Shown in pieces: positions 1-12,859 of a stretch of 64,000 nt of DNA (the stretch's first letter is position 1; every line of letters starts with the position of its first letter). The notes under the pieces are model-generated. The model searched no databases. It saw only the letters and a program-made list of their open reading frames with translations, and had not been told where the DNA came from. Source of the stretch: Gossypium raimondii (taxonomy: Eukaryota; Streptophyta; Magnoliopsida; Malvales; Malvaceae); NCBI RefSeq assembly GCF_025698545.1, contig NC_068575.1, positions 53,763,980 to 53,827,979 on the forward strand, in the 5' to 3' direction. The position numbers and the translations under genes are program-made.

Positions 1-483
1 TTCTCGCTCTAACTTTTCACTTGTTTGTGACTTGTATGCCTCAGTGCTACCTTTATATGCCCTAAAATAAATGCAAAAGCTTTATCAGATGCCACGGGGA
101 CTCCGTCACTTGAAAAAAGAAAAATTGCATACTATCCAAGTCGAAGCATTCATAATCAAACTGCATTGCGAGGCACAGCTTTCATAAAACATGCATTAAA
201 ATCGATGAAACCAGAGGTTAAAGTTCATTTATTGATGATCAGTATTCTGATGTCTGCGTATATTAGTTTGCAAAAACCAGATGTTTATTATAACATAGAA
301 ATTTAGCAATAAAACATACAAACTAGGAGTAGAGATTATAATATGGACCATTTTTTAGAATGATCTTATAATTCGAAATACAATCCCGATACATCCATGG
401 CTTTCCTTTTAATTATATGTATTCGTATGCATGTATTTAAGCTAATTTACATGGGGAAAAAAACAGAAGATTATAATTCTAAA
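1..483. other. 3' flank of the polygalacturonase gene
   Basis: A/T-rich DNA downstream of the stop codon of the minus-strand polygalacturonase gene. It probably holds the 3' UTR and polyadenylation region of that gene. I see no coding sequence, RNA gene or clear repeat in it. Confidence 0.5.
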
Positions 484-2453
484 TCATCCACAATAACCCA
501 TATCGTTATTATCCAAGATTCGTCGAGGAATACCCTCCATTAAGCAGGAGACAGGAGGAATGGTTAGCGTTTCCATATCCCCATAAGCATTCCAACAAAA
601 AGGGTCCAAAACTATATCTCCTTGAGCTGGAAGAAGCTCGATATCAGAGAGTGTGATGTTTGTACATGGAACTGAATCGCTGCAGGCAAGATGCATCGGA
701 GGGCTTCGGATATCATAGGTTCCCTTGATGCTTTCATACAGTATGTCTGATACATAAACAGCTGATGTTTGGTTTGCGCACCCCTTTGTGAGGCAGTAGA
801 ATTGATCTATTATAATTGGATTCCTAACGCTTTCCATGTGAATGTTACTGAATGTTATGCCTGATACAGCTCCAGATCCACCTTGCCATGTCTTGATCCT
901 AACACCGTTATCTGATACTTTAATCACGGAGTCTCGAACCGTGATGTTGGAGACGCACGCTCTTGAATTATGATTACCTAGGCTCCCAATGCTGAGGGGA
1001 AGAATCAAAGGGAACATATTTGATAAGGATAAGATTTGGCAAACACGAAATCAAAAGGTTAGTATTGTCCAAAAGAAACTTTTAGAACTACCTGATTCCA
1101 TGACCAGGTCCGCAAGTTATGTTCTTAATATCCACATCATAGCATCCTGATCCAATAGATATGCAATCATCACCTGTGAAGCAAGATCATCAAGATGGCG
1201 AGTCTAATTATAAGGAAAGAGAACTGAAATTTTGGGAAGATTTTTGGGATTTTGGCCTAACCATTAGAGATAACTGAATTATAAATTTCAACACCATTTG
1301 TATTCTCTATGTGAATCCCATCGGTATTGGGACTCAGGGCAGGAGCTGTTATGTGAAGGGATTCGACATGGACATTCTTGCAGCCATCGAATCTAAAGTG
1401 GAATTGGGGACTATCCTTAACTTTAAGTCCTTGCACAGTCAAGTTGGAGCTCATGAAAAATCTTATAGCCTGCATCATGAAGTTTGAAATGACTTAAATT
1501 TCTTTGTATTATCTTGGGGGAGGGGCACAATAATTTTAAATCAAGAGTCTGGCAACTTACAATTGGGCTGTCACATGGTCCAGACAATGTTGTTCTGTTT
1601 ATGCCCTGTGCCAATACAAAAAGATTAGCTATTAACTCAACTGCATAAGTTTTTTTTAAAAAAAAGTACCAAGAGTGAAGTCAGCTGTACCTTGTGGGGT
1701 TTGCAAGGAAGATCCCACCATTTTTGCCCTCTACCATCAATGAGACCACCTCCTTGCAAGGACATACCATTGATTCTGTAAAAGACAAGCCACTGGCGCT
1801 TGCTGCTATTCTTCGGCCAGTCTTCGGGTCCATCAGGAGGCATAAGTGTACCATCAACCTTCAAAAAGATGTACCCCATCAACACATTGCGTTGTTCCTC
1901 TTTATTATCCCTCAGAAAAGGCATAGGCGCTTACAATCAGAGAAAAAAACTAGTAAATTACCTGAAAGACAAGTCCGCCTTGACAAGGACCTGTAAAAAT
2001 TGTGGACTGAATCATGAAGGAAAAACCAGAAGGAACATGAAGGACTGATGCATTAACTTGACAAGCAGAGTCCCATGCCATCTTGAATGCTTCTGTGTCA
2101 TCTGTCACTCCATCCCCTACAGCTCCGAAGTTTCTTACATCGAAAACACCAGTAGAAATGTTGGCATTTCCATCATTAGATGGACTAGAAGGCTCGGGAG
2201 CAAAAGGAACAGTGGGGTGAGGTGCAGATGGACTGGAAGGCTCTGGTGCAAAAGGACCAGAAGCAGGCTCAGGTGCAAAGGGACTGGAAGGCTCGGGTGC
2301 TGGAAAAGGAGGTACTGAAATTTCAGAGATTTTGTGATGGTGAGTATGATGTTTGTGTTTAGTATGGTGATGATGCCATCTACCTTGGGCGGACAAGAAG
2401 AAACAGACAAAAGACATGCAAAATATAGATAGGGATAGACGAGAATGCACCAT
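484..2453 (-). CDS. Secreted polygalacturonase (GH28), six exons
   Basis: Predicted endo- or exo-polygalacturonase that hydrolyses alpha-1,4 galacturonan in the cell wall. Exons on the minus strand: 2453-1962, 1858-1691, 1605-1561, 1469-1262, 1173-1092 and 991-484, all with GT-AG borders, giving 500 residues. The N-terminus has a hydrophobic signal peptide, then a histidine-rich stretch (about residues 25-40) and Pro/Glu/Ser-rich repeats of the PEPSSPxAPEP type (about 48-95). All GH28 catalytic motifs are present: NTD (283-285), GDD (305-307), GHG (328-330) and RIK (363-365). Length and exon pattern resemble the Arabidopsis At1g48100 (PGX3-like) group. The exact subgroup and whether the enzyme is endo or exo are inferred. 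The ATG chosen is the one directly before the signal peptide. Looks intact. Confidence 0.93.
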
Positions 2454-5400
2454 TTTAAAGCAAAAATTGGTTCAATCAATGAGGACAAAACAGAATTCAG
2501 TTGGCAAACAGGTATGGTTTTTTTTGCAGGGAACAAAGAAAGAGCTCAAGTTATTTAGTCACTGTCAATAACTAAATGAAAAGGACGAGAGAAAAGGGCG
2601 AGAGAAAGGGTGGAGTTCACAAGAATGAATGCATTCTCAAGTTGCGGAACGTAGAGAACGAAGCAAGCGACTTCCTTTGATTGAGTGAACACAGTGAGCA
2701 CTGGGCAACTTGGTGAAGAGTTAACTGAGTTTGGCAATTTGGAATGCATGGTGAATCACAAAGTCTGAATATATATACTATATACAAGAAAATAACAAAA
2801 AACAGATAGTGGGAAGGATTATCAAAAACATCTGCAACTTTAGATTATTTTAATGGAGTTTTGGAGGCGGGAACCGACCAATTCCATATAGGCATTGGCT
2901 TTTTTGAGAAGGTGGAGTCTGCATATGACAGTTCTGGAAAAAGGTAAACGGAATAACAAGAAATCAAATGCGTGGATTGTCCTTCCCCGGCTTCTTCCAT
3001 AACTTTCACTTTCATTGGCCCCAATCAAAGTTACTTCCACCTTAGATTAATATTTATATATATTCAACAAGGCCTAAGTTAAATTAACAGTATATTCCCG
3101 TAGTGTCCTGAGTGGAGCGTGCATGCCTTTGAAAATCTGCTGGTTCTGTGACAGGAAATTCAAGGAGCTTAAACGCAACATAATGTGGGATATCTAAAGA
3201 GTAATATGATGTTTTGCCCATAGCTTTACTTACATTACATAGGAAAAGTATAGAATGAAAATGCCTTGAATTTTTTTTTTTTTTTTGCAGTGAGCACGAA
3301 TGAAAGGCAGTTTTTTCGGTTGCTTCTTTAAGTGAAAACCAATAATGCTTCCAGTAACACATTGTTGGAGAAAACCTTAAAGTTGGGTTGAAGGGTAGGT
3401 AGTGATATTAGACCCTGCCTGCTGGTCGGCTCCGACATGAGCACAAGGCATGCAGCGAACCATAATTTGGATAGGAAAGCATTACCTTTTATTATTATTA
3501 AGTTTTTAAAGCAAAGCCCGACTGTTTGGGGCGGTGATCCACTAGCTTGAGCTGAGAGAGCTACGTCCACAAAAAATCCCACTTACTCTCCCAAAGTGAA
3601 AGTACCTTTTATGGCTCCATCCTGGCGTTGTAGTTCATATGCGCCGTTATTTGTTATTGAGCCACCGCCGTAGTTGTGTGTATATATAAATAATATAGAT
3701 TAAGAACAACAATTGGTTAATTTGTCTGCTTTCAGGATAAGATGATTGATAGGCGGCTAATGATGAATGTAAAGAAATGGTTTTAAAAAGGGCCCCATTC
3801 TTACGTCCTTAGCTTTCAAAATAAAAATATATATGTTGATGCTGTCATGCACATGGCCGGGCTCGGTGCGATCGCATGGGACAAGGATGGTATGGTGATG
3901 GGCGACCAATTGCTTCAACTCGCTTTGGGCCGAGGCTCCTGCTGCTTTCCTTGATTTAAACTTTGCTCCTGGCATGGGTTTTGGAGGTATTATGCTGTAA
4001 TCTCTAAATTTATTTTTGTTGGGTTAATTTGTTTTGGAAGCCTGACTTTATTTCAGTATTTTCATCATGTCCAGTTTGTTTTTACTCCCAGATCAACAAA
4101 TAGGTTTGCGTCTTACTATTCCCCCTGGGCTTAATGAATGTATTTGCCGGTTTTTTAAATTGGATCGGTGATCAAGCTTATTAAGCTACCAGTTTATTAA
4201 TCTAGCTAATCACATTAAAAAATTATTAAATATTTAAAAAAATCTCGGATCGTACCATTTTTGATCCAACCAGTTCAAAAACATTGCGTTTTGGCTTTTT
4301 TCTTTAAAAAATAATTGTGCTTTAATAAAAATAAATTCTGTTTTAGTTAAAAACAAAAGCTTTTGTAAATTATAAAGGGATAAAATTCAAAATACCTATG
4401 AATTTTGGTTCGATGTGCAATATTATATATAAAATTTAATTTTGTGTAATTTTAATATAAATTTGATATAATTTTCACAAATCACTAACATAATTATTGA
4501 TACAACATCATTTCATGTTAATTTATTACATATACATATACATATACAAATACTTATACTTATTCAATATAAAAAGAAACTAATGAATTTATTTTTTAGA
4601 TTTGTATAATTAAGTCAAAGCCGAGTTTCATATATCTATTTGAACTACAATCAAAGTTTCATATATATAATTGCATCAAACCAAAGTTTATGTATCAAAT
4701 AGTACATTGGACCAAGGTTCATGTATAGTTTTAAAATTTATCCCTTAAAAAATTGAATTTTATTCAATTGGCATTGTTATTATTGCAACAATTAAAAGAT
4801 GTGTGATTGAGCATGCTTAAACGTATCTTTTCTACCGATTTAAGGATGGAAAAAGTTATGAGTAAAACTAGATTGTGTATTAAAAAATTAGGCTTTTGGC
4901 TCTTAAAGGTATACCATTTTTTTCTATTTTGATATTGATCTTTTTTATATTGATATCTTAAGTTACATTTTGTTATTTAGTTTAATTCAAAGTCGTTAAG
5001 GATACTATGGCCCAATTAGAATGCACCATATAATTGAACGCATAATATATGACTTCTTTATCAATATCCATATCTAAATTTTAAAATTCAATCAATCATC
5101 AAAATTGTTTTAAAAGTTTAAAAGTTTTCGTTTTTATAAATTATTTATTTTTAATATTTTGAAAATTCATATATATATATATATATATAATTCTAACTTA
5201 GAGACCATATTATTGAGGGAAAAAGAAACCAAGGACCGGATGAATAAAAGGCATTGGATGATGTTTATGTTTATCTATCAAAATAAGCATGAATAAGATT
5301 TTTAAAACTCATTTATTAAATAAATTAAAACACATTTATTTCAAACATATCTAAAATTTAAATATGTTTATATAAACACAAATTCACATTATTTCAAACA

Positions 5401-5887
5401 AACAAACACAAATACAATTTTAAAATTTGTTTAGAGGTAAAAGTTTCGTAATATTTTTTTAATAATTAACCCATGTAAAGTTTACCAACAGCAAAAGAGA
5501 TGAAGCAACCCAATTATTAAGAAAATATGATTTTATTAATTAATAAAACCAAGAAGCACAAAACAGAAGTGCTATGCAAAATCAAAACCAATTGTCAAAA
5601 ATCACCTAAAGTCAACCAAAAGACACCATAAGATTAACATAAATCACTTCTGTTCCTATGAATACATTCAAACAATTAAGCTTCTTGCCATTCATAAGCA
5701 TTTATGACTTTAGCTGCCACATCTAAAACCATCTCTCTCTTTCATATGCAGCTCCAAATTGTTGAAATTCCTATCTATACCTCTCAATAATGTTAGATTA
5801 AGATTTAAGAATACAAATAAAATGTTTTGATAGGTTTTGAACCCAAACCTTTCAATGTGCCTTGAAAGAAGAAAATAAGAGAGATGA
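2454..5887. other. Spacer with polygalacturonase promoter and one MITE-like repeat
   Basis: The first part upstream of the polygalacturonase ATG (2454 to about 2800) should hold its 5' UTR and promoter. A TATATA-type stretch sits near 2768-2786 on the minus strand. Short open frames at 3084-3600 and 3757-3975 on the minus strand match nothing I recognise and look like chance. A MITE-like repeat lies at 4377-4744. The rest is A/T-rich, with an (AT)n run near 5170-5190. Confidence 0.5.
4377..4744. repeat. MITE-like terminal inverted repeat element, copy 1
   Basis: A 368-bp A/T-rich stretch starting GGGATAAAATTCAAAATACC and ending TTTTAAAATTTATCCC. The two ends are imperfect inverted repeats of each other over about 35 bp, each followed by a TTTGGT/CTTGGT-like motif. 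A diverged copy with the same internal landmarks (CACAAATCACTAACATAATT-like, AATATAAAAA) is at 9041-9367. It has no coding capacity. A clean target duplication is not obvious, so the superfamily is undecided. Confidence 0.6.
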
Positions 5888-8194
5888 TTATCGTGTGGAG
5901 CCTGAGCTTTTAGCATATTTTGCAAACCGATCCAAACCACTTTTGAGTAAATTTTCAAGGAAAGGTTGAAGTGCCTGAATAATTTAACACGGCAAAAAGA
6001 TTGATTACTTCATGTTAGCTCAAGCACGAGGTATGATTTCTACGACAATACTAAATGAAGCATTATCTATTTCGCTACACATCAAGTTAAATGTTAGTAG
6101 TAATTTTCATTTTTCCCAAGGTAAGAAATTCTAGGTGTTCGCCTCCACGACATGTTTTTCATGGAAAGAATACTTACAGATGCCACCGGAGCCAAAAGTT
6201 GAGGAACTTCATATGAAACTGTCAGCTGGAAAGGAAAATTGCAACAAGTAAGCAAAACTCCAAGTAACAGCCAATAAAAACTCATTTGCTCTCTACCCTA
6301 TGGCTTCCCTGATGCGAGAGATGTAGCACAAAACTTTGGGAACATTTTGTCATTTAAGTTTCAAATTTCCAGCCAACAATATTTCGTCCTGACATTATTT
6401 AAAGACAAGTTTTAGAAGTGACTATGGCTATATATCATATTGGTCAGGCAACTTGCATATATGCTGATAGATTAATCAACTACTGGTATAAGGAAGAAAT
6501 TTTGATATAAAGCGGTTCATTACTTTTGAGGAAACAATAGCAATAAACCAGAAAACCATCAACTCAAAGTATTGTATAGAGCAGTCTCACTTCTATTAGA
6601 CATGATGAAGGCCCCTTTGGATAAAATCGAACGGCACCCCTGCCATGTAAAAATCAGGTTGTTAAGATTCTATCGTCAAGTTGAGGCAAATGACAAAAAG
6701 AGAGGTTTAAAGGAGTGCAATAAAGTGGAAACAAAGATATTATCTAATTTTTTTCATTGCATGAAATGAAACCAAAGGAATTTCAGGGTCAAGCACAAAC
6801 AACACTCCACGAAATCATGTTATGCACAAAACAGATGAATGTTTTCAGTGAATGTGCTAATAGATAATCAATAAGTGGCAAAGCTTAAGTGTATGAAAGA
6901 GCTTTGATTACTTGTGCTTCAGGTCATACTTGAACGAACAGCAGGCGGAAACTGAAAAGGAAATGCTCAAGTAATATAATTTTATGACTCATCTAGAAGG
7001 CTTCTCATTTATGATAACAATAATCTAAAGCCTTTCTTCAATGGTTCCAAAGATCATCTTTCATAGCATTCATTTTGGGAGAGGGGGTAGTAATCATCTT
7101 TCATGCTTTCATTTTGTCATTTTCATCATATTTCAGGAATAGGCGGCACCTGACAAACGAATAAATTGTTTTGGCGATGCTACAAAGTCCCAAGTCAGCA
7201 TCCAATTTTGCAGTATTGCCTTAACGGCGTGCAAGAGTTTCCCAATGGGATTAATTTATAGAGCTTTGGTGTCGACAAAACAATAAAAAGGCAAACTCAT
7301 AAACTGAACCAAAAGAAAAATGTAAAATTTGGGTTATTCAAGGAGTCAATGAAATTCCTAATACTGGGTCGTTTTTTTGCTTGCCTGTTAGGAAGACCTT
7401 CCAGAGATCTCCAGTGAATTTTCTGATTTGGGATGGGCTGCACAAGAAAATAAAGATCAGTTGAAATGAAATTCAAACAAGAACTTATCGATTGAATAAG
7501 CAAAAAGAGGGCGAAAAGGAGCGAGGTCAATCAGGTTCCTTACTTGCATATTTCTAGCAAGCCAGGAGTATTCAAGATCACGACCAAATGCGTTATATTT
7601 CAAAGACCACCGTGACAAATCAGGCTTGTCTTCCAATACCTGATTAGAACACAGAATCAAAAATCGAAGTTTCCAATGAAATTATAACTGTCTGCCACAA
7701 CATTTTAAGAATAGAATACGGAGTGACCCCTGTAACACATTAGCAGTATACACAATAACCTGGACAGATGAAATGAATGGCATCCAATTGGGAATTGCTT
7801 CACGATCAGAGTAACATTTGTAAGCGACCGATGCAGGTACATCAATTTCCATCTTTGCCCTGAACCCATTTTACACACACAAAAAAATAATAACAAAATT
7901 CAGTCAACGAGTATGTTCTAGTGAATAGAAAGAAGAGAAGGGAAGGGAGGATGCCAAAACTTACGTGCAATCCTGCCATTCCATGACAGGAGAAAAGGGC
8001 CTGGAGGAAGTGAAAAAAGAGGCCTTCTTAAAGGACCCGAATGGGATTCTAATGAAGATACTGTTCAAAGACGGTGGCTTCAAAGAGGAGACTCTGCAAC
8101 TGGATATGGCGTTAAATAGAATTGCATTTCCGTTAGTTGGGAAGACATGGGTGAGCCTAAGGGAGCTTGAGGAAATTGCAAGTGAAGAAGACAT
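5888..8194 (-). CDS. Plastid-targeted START-like/COQ10-like (polyketide cyclase) protein, seven exons
   Basis: Predicted lipid- or hydrophobic-ligand-binding protein of the polyketide cyclase/COQ10 START-like family, closest in memory to Arabidopsis At4g01650. Exons on the minus strand: 8194-7965, 7859-7760, 7639-7544, 7437-7385, 6639-6591, 6225-6178 and 5974-5888. They sum to 663 bp and 220 residues with all phases consistent. Residues 1 to about 70 are Ser/Arg-rich and low in acidic residues, as in a chloroplast transit peptide. The START-like fold follows, with recognisable MEIDVPASVAYKCY, NWMPFISSVQ, SLKYNAFGRDLEYSW, KIHWRSLEGLPNR, VRFYPKGPSSC and TVSYEVPQLLAPVAS segments. The intron after exon 4 uses a GC donor (AACAG|GCAAGC), which is needed to join LPNR to GAVRFYPKG. 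The biological ligand is unknown. The open frame on the opposite strand of exon 1 is a shadow. Confidence 0.9.
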
Positions 8195-9040
8195 CTCTTA
8201 CGAACTTACCGGTAGCACAAAACAAAATGTATCCAAGGAAAGATATAAGGCGACTGGACGCCAAAATCCACAAGATCGGCCAGCGCAGCACCCCCTTTTT
8301 TTTGTTCTTTTCCTGTAATAATGATGGAATGCTGGAGTGACGGTGCGGGACTTATTTAGCAAAACGGACCAATAACCTTTGCCATGCGTGTACGGAAAGG
8401 AAAGAAACCGAGAAATGATTGGTTTGGTAAGCGCGAGTTTTACTGGTTTTGGGCCCGTGACCGTTTATAAGGTTTTATTTAAGGCCCCCATCTCGAATGG
8501 GCTGGGACAAAGTATTTTGTAAATGTTATCCTTTAATTGAGTGAAAAGATTTTGATGATTTTAGTCCTAATTTCATTCATTTAAAATAATATTTGTACGG
8601 TATTTTTTTTAGTGAAAATACATTTACTAACAGATTTAATAATTTTAACATACTGTAAAAATTTTAAAATAGAGATTTTAATTCACACTTAATTTTTTAA
8701 CAGATTTTAAGAACGATGCAAAATTAATTTATATTAAATTTGTATAATAAGTATAATTATAACCAAAATTGTAAATTGTTCCCAAATTTTTAAAATTTAT
8801 TTTAAATATGTATTTTTTCCAATTTTAAGGTTTTAAAATTTTTATATCTAAAAAATGTTTTAAATATTATTTTACATATACTATTTTCAATAATATTATT
8901 TTTAGGTTCTTTTAATTACTATTTTAATATTGTTTTAAAACAGTTTATAAATATTGTTTTAACTGTTCTAAAAACAATATTTTTAAATCGCATGGATATT
9001 TTTTATTTAATTTTTAGAGTTGGTTAAAATAATTATGTAT

Positions 9041-9367
9041 GAGATAAATATCAAAACTATACATAGACTTTGGTTTAATGTATAATTTTATACATGAACT
9101 TTAATTTTGTGCAAATTTTTATATGAAATTTTATTTGATCCATTTCTCACAAATTATTAACACAATTATTGATATAGTATCGTTTTATGTTTATATATTG
9201 CATATATTTGTCCAATATAAAAATAAATTGATGTATTTATTTAAATGTGTATGATTGAATCAAAGTTAATGTTTCATATATACATTTGAACCACAATAAA
9301 AGTTTCAAAATTCATATATTAAATTACACATTAAATCAAAGTTTATGTATAATTTTAAAATTTATCC
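9041..9367. repeat. MITE-like terminal inverted repeat element, copy 2
   Basis: A diverged relative of the 4377-4744 element in the same orientation. The left end begins GAGATAAATATCAAAACTAT and the right end is TTTTAAAATTTATCC. The inverted ends match over about 35 bp, including the CATAGACTTTGG / CAAAGTTTATG pair. Internal landmarks (CACAAATTATTAACACAATT, CCAATATAAAAATAAATTGA) align with copy 1. Noncoding. Confidence 0.6.
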
Positions 9368-11797
9368 ATATATATATATATATATACAAGAAATGTTTTT
9401 CTGTTTAATTTTTAGAGTTAGTTAAAGATAATTCTATAAGTTTTCATTATCCATAAATTGCGCTTTTTAGTTTTAAAATATCAAATTGTATTAAGTTTTA
9501 AATCCCCATATTTTTATTTAACCTTCAAATACTTTTTATATATTTAAGTTTACTTTAAAAATATAATTAAAATGTAAAATTTAAAAATATCTTAAAGCTT
9601 AAAATATACCAACCAATTTTATTTCAAAATTTAAAATTAATTTTTACTTACTTAAATATACCATATCAAATTTGAAAATATTTTTTAAAGAACCAAGAGA
9701 AATATAATCAATTCAATTGCTTTGGCTTAGCATCAAAATGTAGAGACGAAACTATCCACCTTTTCCGTGGTATCAAACTTGGAGTGCGCTGGGAAAAACA
9801 AGACCCAAAGTATAATAACAAGGATTGGCGATGCAAGAATGATTACATGGCAACGTCTTTTCTCTACATCAAATCACAGGCTGCGTAAGTCATGGCTATT
9901 GACTTCAACTCATGCCTAAATTTCTTCAGACTTGATGTGAATTTAGAAAAATGAATTTTAAATTTTTGAAAGATGAACGTATAATTTTATCATATATTAT
10001 AATTTCAACATTTTTGTAATGGGCTAAATAGAGTAAAATTTAATTTTATTATATGTATATAAATTTATAATTTAATAATTTTTAATGGGTTAAATTATAA
10101 CTTTCTATCTTAAGGAAGGAAAGCCGTTACCTACCCCTTACATTTGCCTTGGTTGTTCGTAAACTATGGAATTTTATTTTCCTTACGATTAATATCTTAC
10201 TCACGATAGGTAGAAGTTGCAAAATCTCAATTTACAATCAATTTATTCAATATTCCCTTTTTTTAGAGAACAAATTTTCACATTTAAATTATGTGTTAGA
10301 AATTTTAGTTCAAGCCCTTCGCTACTGGGTAAAAAATGCTTCTTCTTTGCATTTGTTACGGGTCTCTCCCATCATACATTTACCAATATTTTACTTCATT
10401 AGAACTAAATGTTAAGAAATTTAATTTTAAAAAATAGTTTTAACTGCAAATATTTTTGGAATATTTGTAATACTTTTAGAAAATATAAACAGTATAAAAT
10501 AAAATAAAAATTAACCAATTAATAAAAATCATTTAAATAACAATTTTAAAATACAAATACCGTTAAATACATTTAACAATTTAAAACATATTTAAAATTT
10601 TAAGATATATAATTTTACTTGAGTTTTCTGGCTAAAATTTTTACTTGATTAGAATTAAAATGTTTTAAAATTTTAAGTGATTAATGCAAACACACATGCA
10701 TATTTATTATACAAGTTTAAAAGGAATAAAATATGTATTCTATGTTTTTTAATGAAGTTAATTTTAATATCTATGTAGTATTGTGTTAAACATGGTAAAT
10801 TTTTGTTTTAATAGATTTTAGGATCAATTTTAATTTTTCTAATTTGTTTCACAATTTAAATTTTAAATAATTTTTATTAATAAATAAAAAACTGATTTCA
10901 TTATAATTTATGCTAAATGATTTTTTATTAATATAAAAATTCATAATTACTTATATTAAATATATGTTTTTAAAAAGTTATTTTGTGAAACAAATTTAAA
11001 AATTAAAGCTTTTTAGGTTATAATTTATGCTAATTGAAATTTTTATTATAAATATTTTTATGTTAATTGAATTTTATTATAATAAGGATTATTTATTGGA
11101 TTAGTTTCTAAAAGAATTAAAACATTTTTAAAATCTTAAAACATTTATTATAATTAGAAACAGATTCCATAAATAATAAATTAATGGATTGCATAAATAC
11201 TTTTTCATCTAGGTTTAATTATGAAAATTGTATTTATCATATACATATAATAATCTAATATATCATTTTATCCAATAAAATATTCAACTACAAAATATAA
11301 AAAAATATAAAATAATTTAAATATATTTTAATTGATACATATAACTAAATTTGTGTATCACCAGATAAAAAATTAGTATATATATTAATTATAAGTTCTT
11401 AGGTCCAGTGATATAAAAGTTTAATATATTGACATGTGACATACATATAGTGATGACATATGACAATTATGTTATTTACTTCCATTTTTATTATTTCAAA
11501 ATAAAATATAATTTTAAGACTACAATACATTATTTAAATAATATCAATAATTTATATATTTAAATATTTAAATTACTTAAATTACACACTTTGGGTTTTA
11601 TAAAATTGATAAACTTTTTATTGAAACGAAAAGAACTCATTATAAAAATCATAAAATTGATAAACTTTTAACAATTAAAATTCATATTAATTGAACAAAA
11701 TTTAATTTTATAAAACTATTAAATATTTGAAGATTTTAAAATAATATTATTTCAAATATATATAAAATATATTTTAATTTTATTACAACATTAGCAG

Positions 11798-12184
11798 AAA
11801 AGGGTAAACTACATAATGGTCATCCAACTTTCATAAGTTTTCATTTTAAGCACCAACAATTTTTCTTTTCATTTCAGGCACTCTCATTACTGTCAATTTT
11901 CAATTTTGCCACTCTAAGGGATTTAGATTAACAGAAACCCGAAGTAGCATTCTTATAATTATAATAATTTATAAATTTCCAGATAATATTTAATTTCCAT
12001 GTCATTAAGAATTTCCCCAAAATAAAAATGCCAACTCAGATTTATGTTAGTCCAAATACTCTAAGCAAGGTGGCTAAAATGAAAACAGATGGTAATGGGA
12101 GTGCCTAAAATGAAAAGAAAATTTTAGATGTCTAAAATGAAAACCTATAAAAATTTTATGATTATTTGTATAACTTACCCTTTT
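11798..12184. repeat. MITE-like element with AAAAGGGTAA ends
   Basis: The left end reads AAAAGGGTAAACTACATAAT and the right end is the complement of AAAAGGGTAAGTTATACAAA. Both ends continue into a shared GTTTTCATTTTA motif about 40 bp in. The interior repeats phrases such as 'CTAAAATGAAAA' and has no coding potential. I could not identify a clean target-site duplication. Probably a non-autonomous TIR element; superfamily not assigned. Confidence 0.55.
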
Positions 12185-12791
12185 CAAAAAATAAACAACA
12201 CACAAGAAATTTGTGCATCGAAAAAAAAACTAGTATATATATATATATGCATAACATTCAATTATGAATTGTGACAGTCATATACTGAAAGTTGTGTCGA
12301 AAAGTAAATGAAAAAAGAAAAGTACAAGAGGATCTATTCATAACCCATATCTCGAACATCTCTAAAATGGAAGATAACAAATAAAATATAGTAAGAAAAG
12401 GCAAGTCTTCTGTACCAACAGTCGCTTTGCCTGGTGGTGTGCAAAAGGTATTGAAGACAAGATAAGCTCATAAGCAGTGGTGATTAATGGAATCATGTGA
12501 AGATGCTGTCTTAGTTGTATTCTAACGAATAAACTATTGCCTAGTTGCAACTACATATAAAATAATACATCAAATTTACAATTATGTATACAATGAATTT
12601 GCATGGACACAATCAAATTGTAGGTTGCAGTTGACTTAAAATCAACGGTTGATGAAGTTCCAAGTCCCCAAAAAGTTGTGCTTTCACCACGTTTAAATCA
12701 AAGATAAAACCAAGGTGATTACCTTCTGTCATGCACTAACGTACACAGTTGCTTACGGCACCAAGCATAGTCCGCAGCTTACTAAAAATCC

Positions 12792-12799
12792 TATAAATA
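12792..12799 (+). promoter_or_regulatory. TATA box of the short-chain dehydrogenase gene
   Basis: TATAAATA lies 61 bp before the ATG at 12860, a normal distance for a plant TATA box with a short leader. It agrees with starting the gene at 12860. Confidence 0.6.
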
Positions 12800-12859
12800 G
12801 GAAATATCACAGAGGTCAGAAAACAGCAAATCCGAGGGCCTCGCTAAAAGACTTTTCAG

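Larger units (their letters stand above)
8195..12791. other. A/T-rich intergenic spacer with repeats
   Basis: The stretch just above 8194 should hold the promoter of the START-like gene. The rest is very A/T-rich with no credible coding sequence. Short open frames at 10149-10415 and 12362-12550 look like chance. Two MITE-like elements lie here (9041-9367 and 11798-12184), and an (AT)n run follows the first near 9368-9386. Confidence 0.5.

Noticed and set aside
7965-8318. 117-residue plus-strand open frame overlapping the START-like gene
   Set aside because: It is the antisense shadow of exon 1 of the START-like gene, whose seven exons fit in frame and match a known family.
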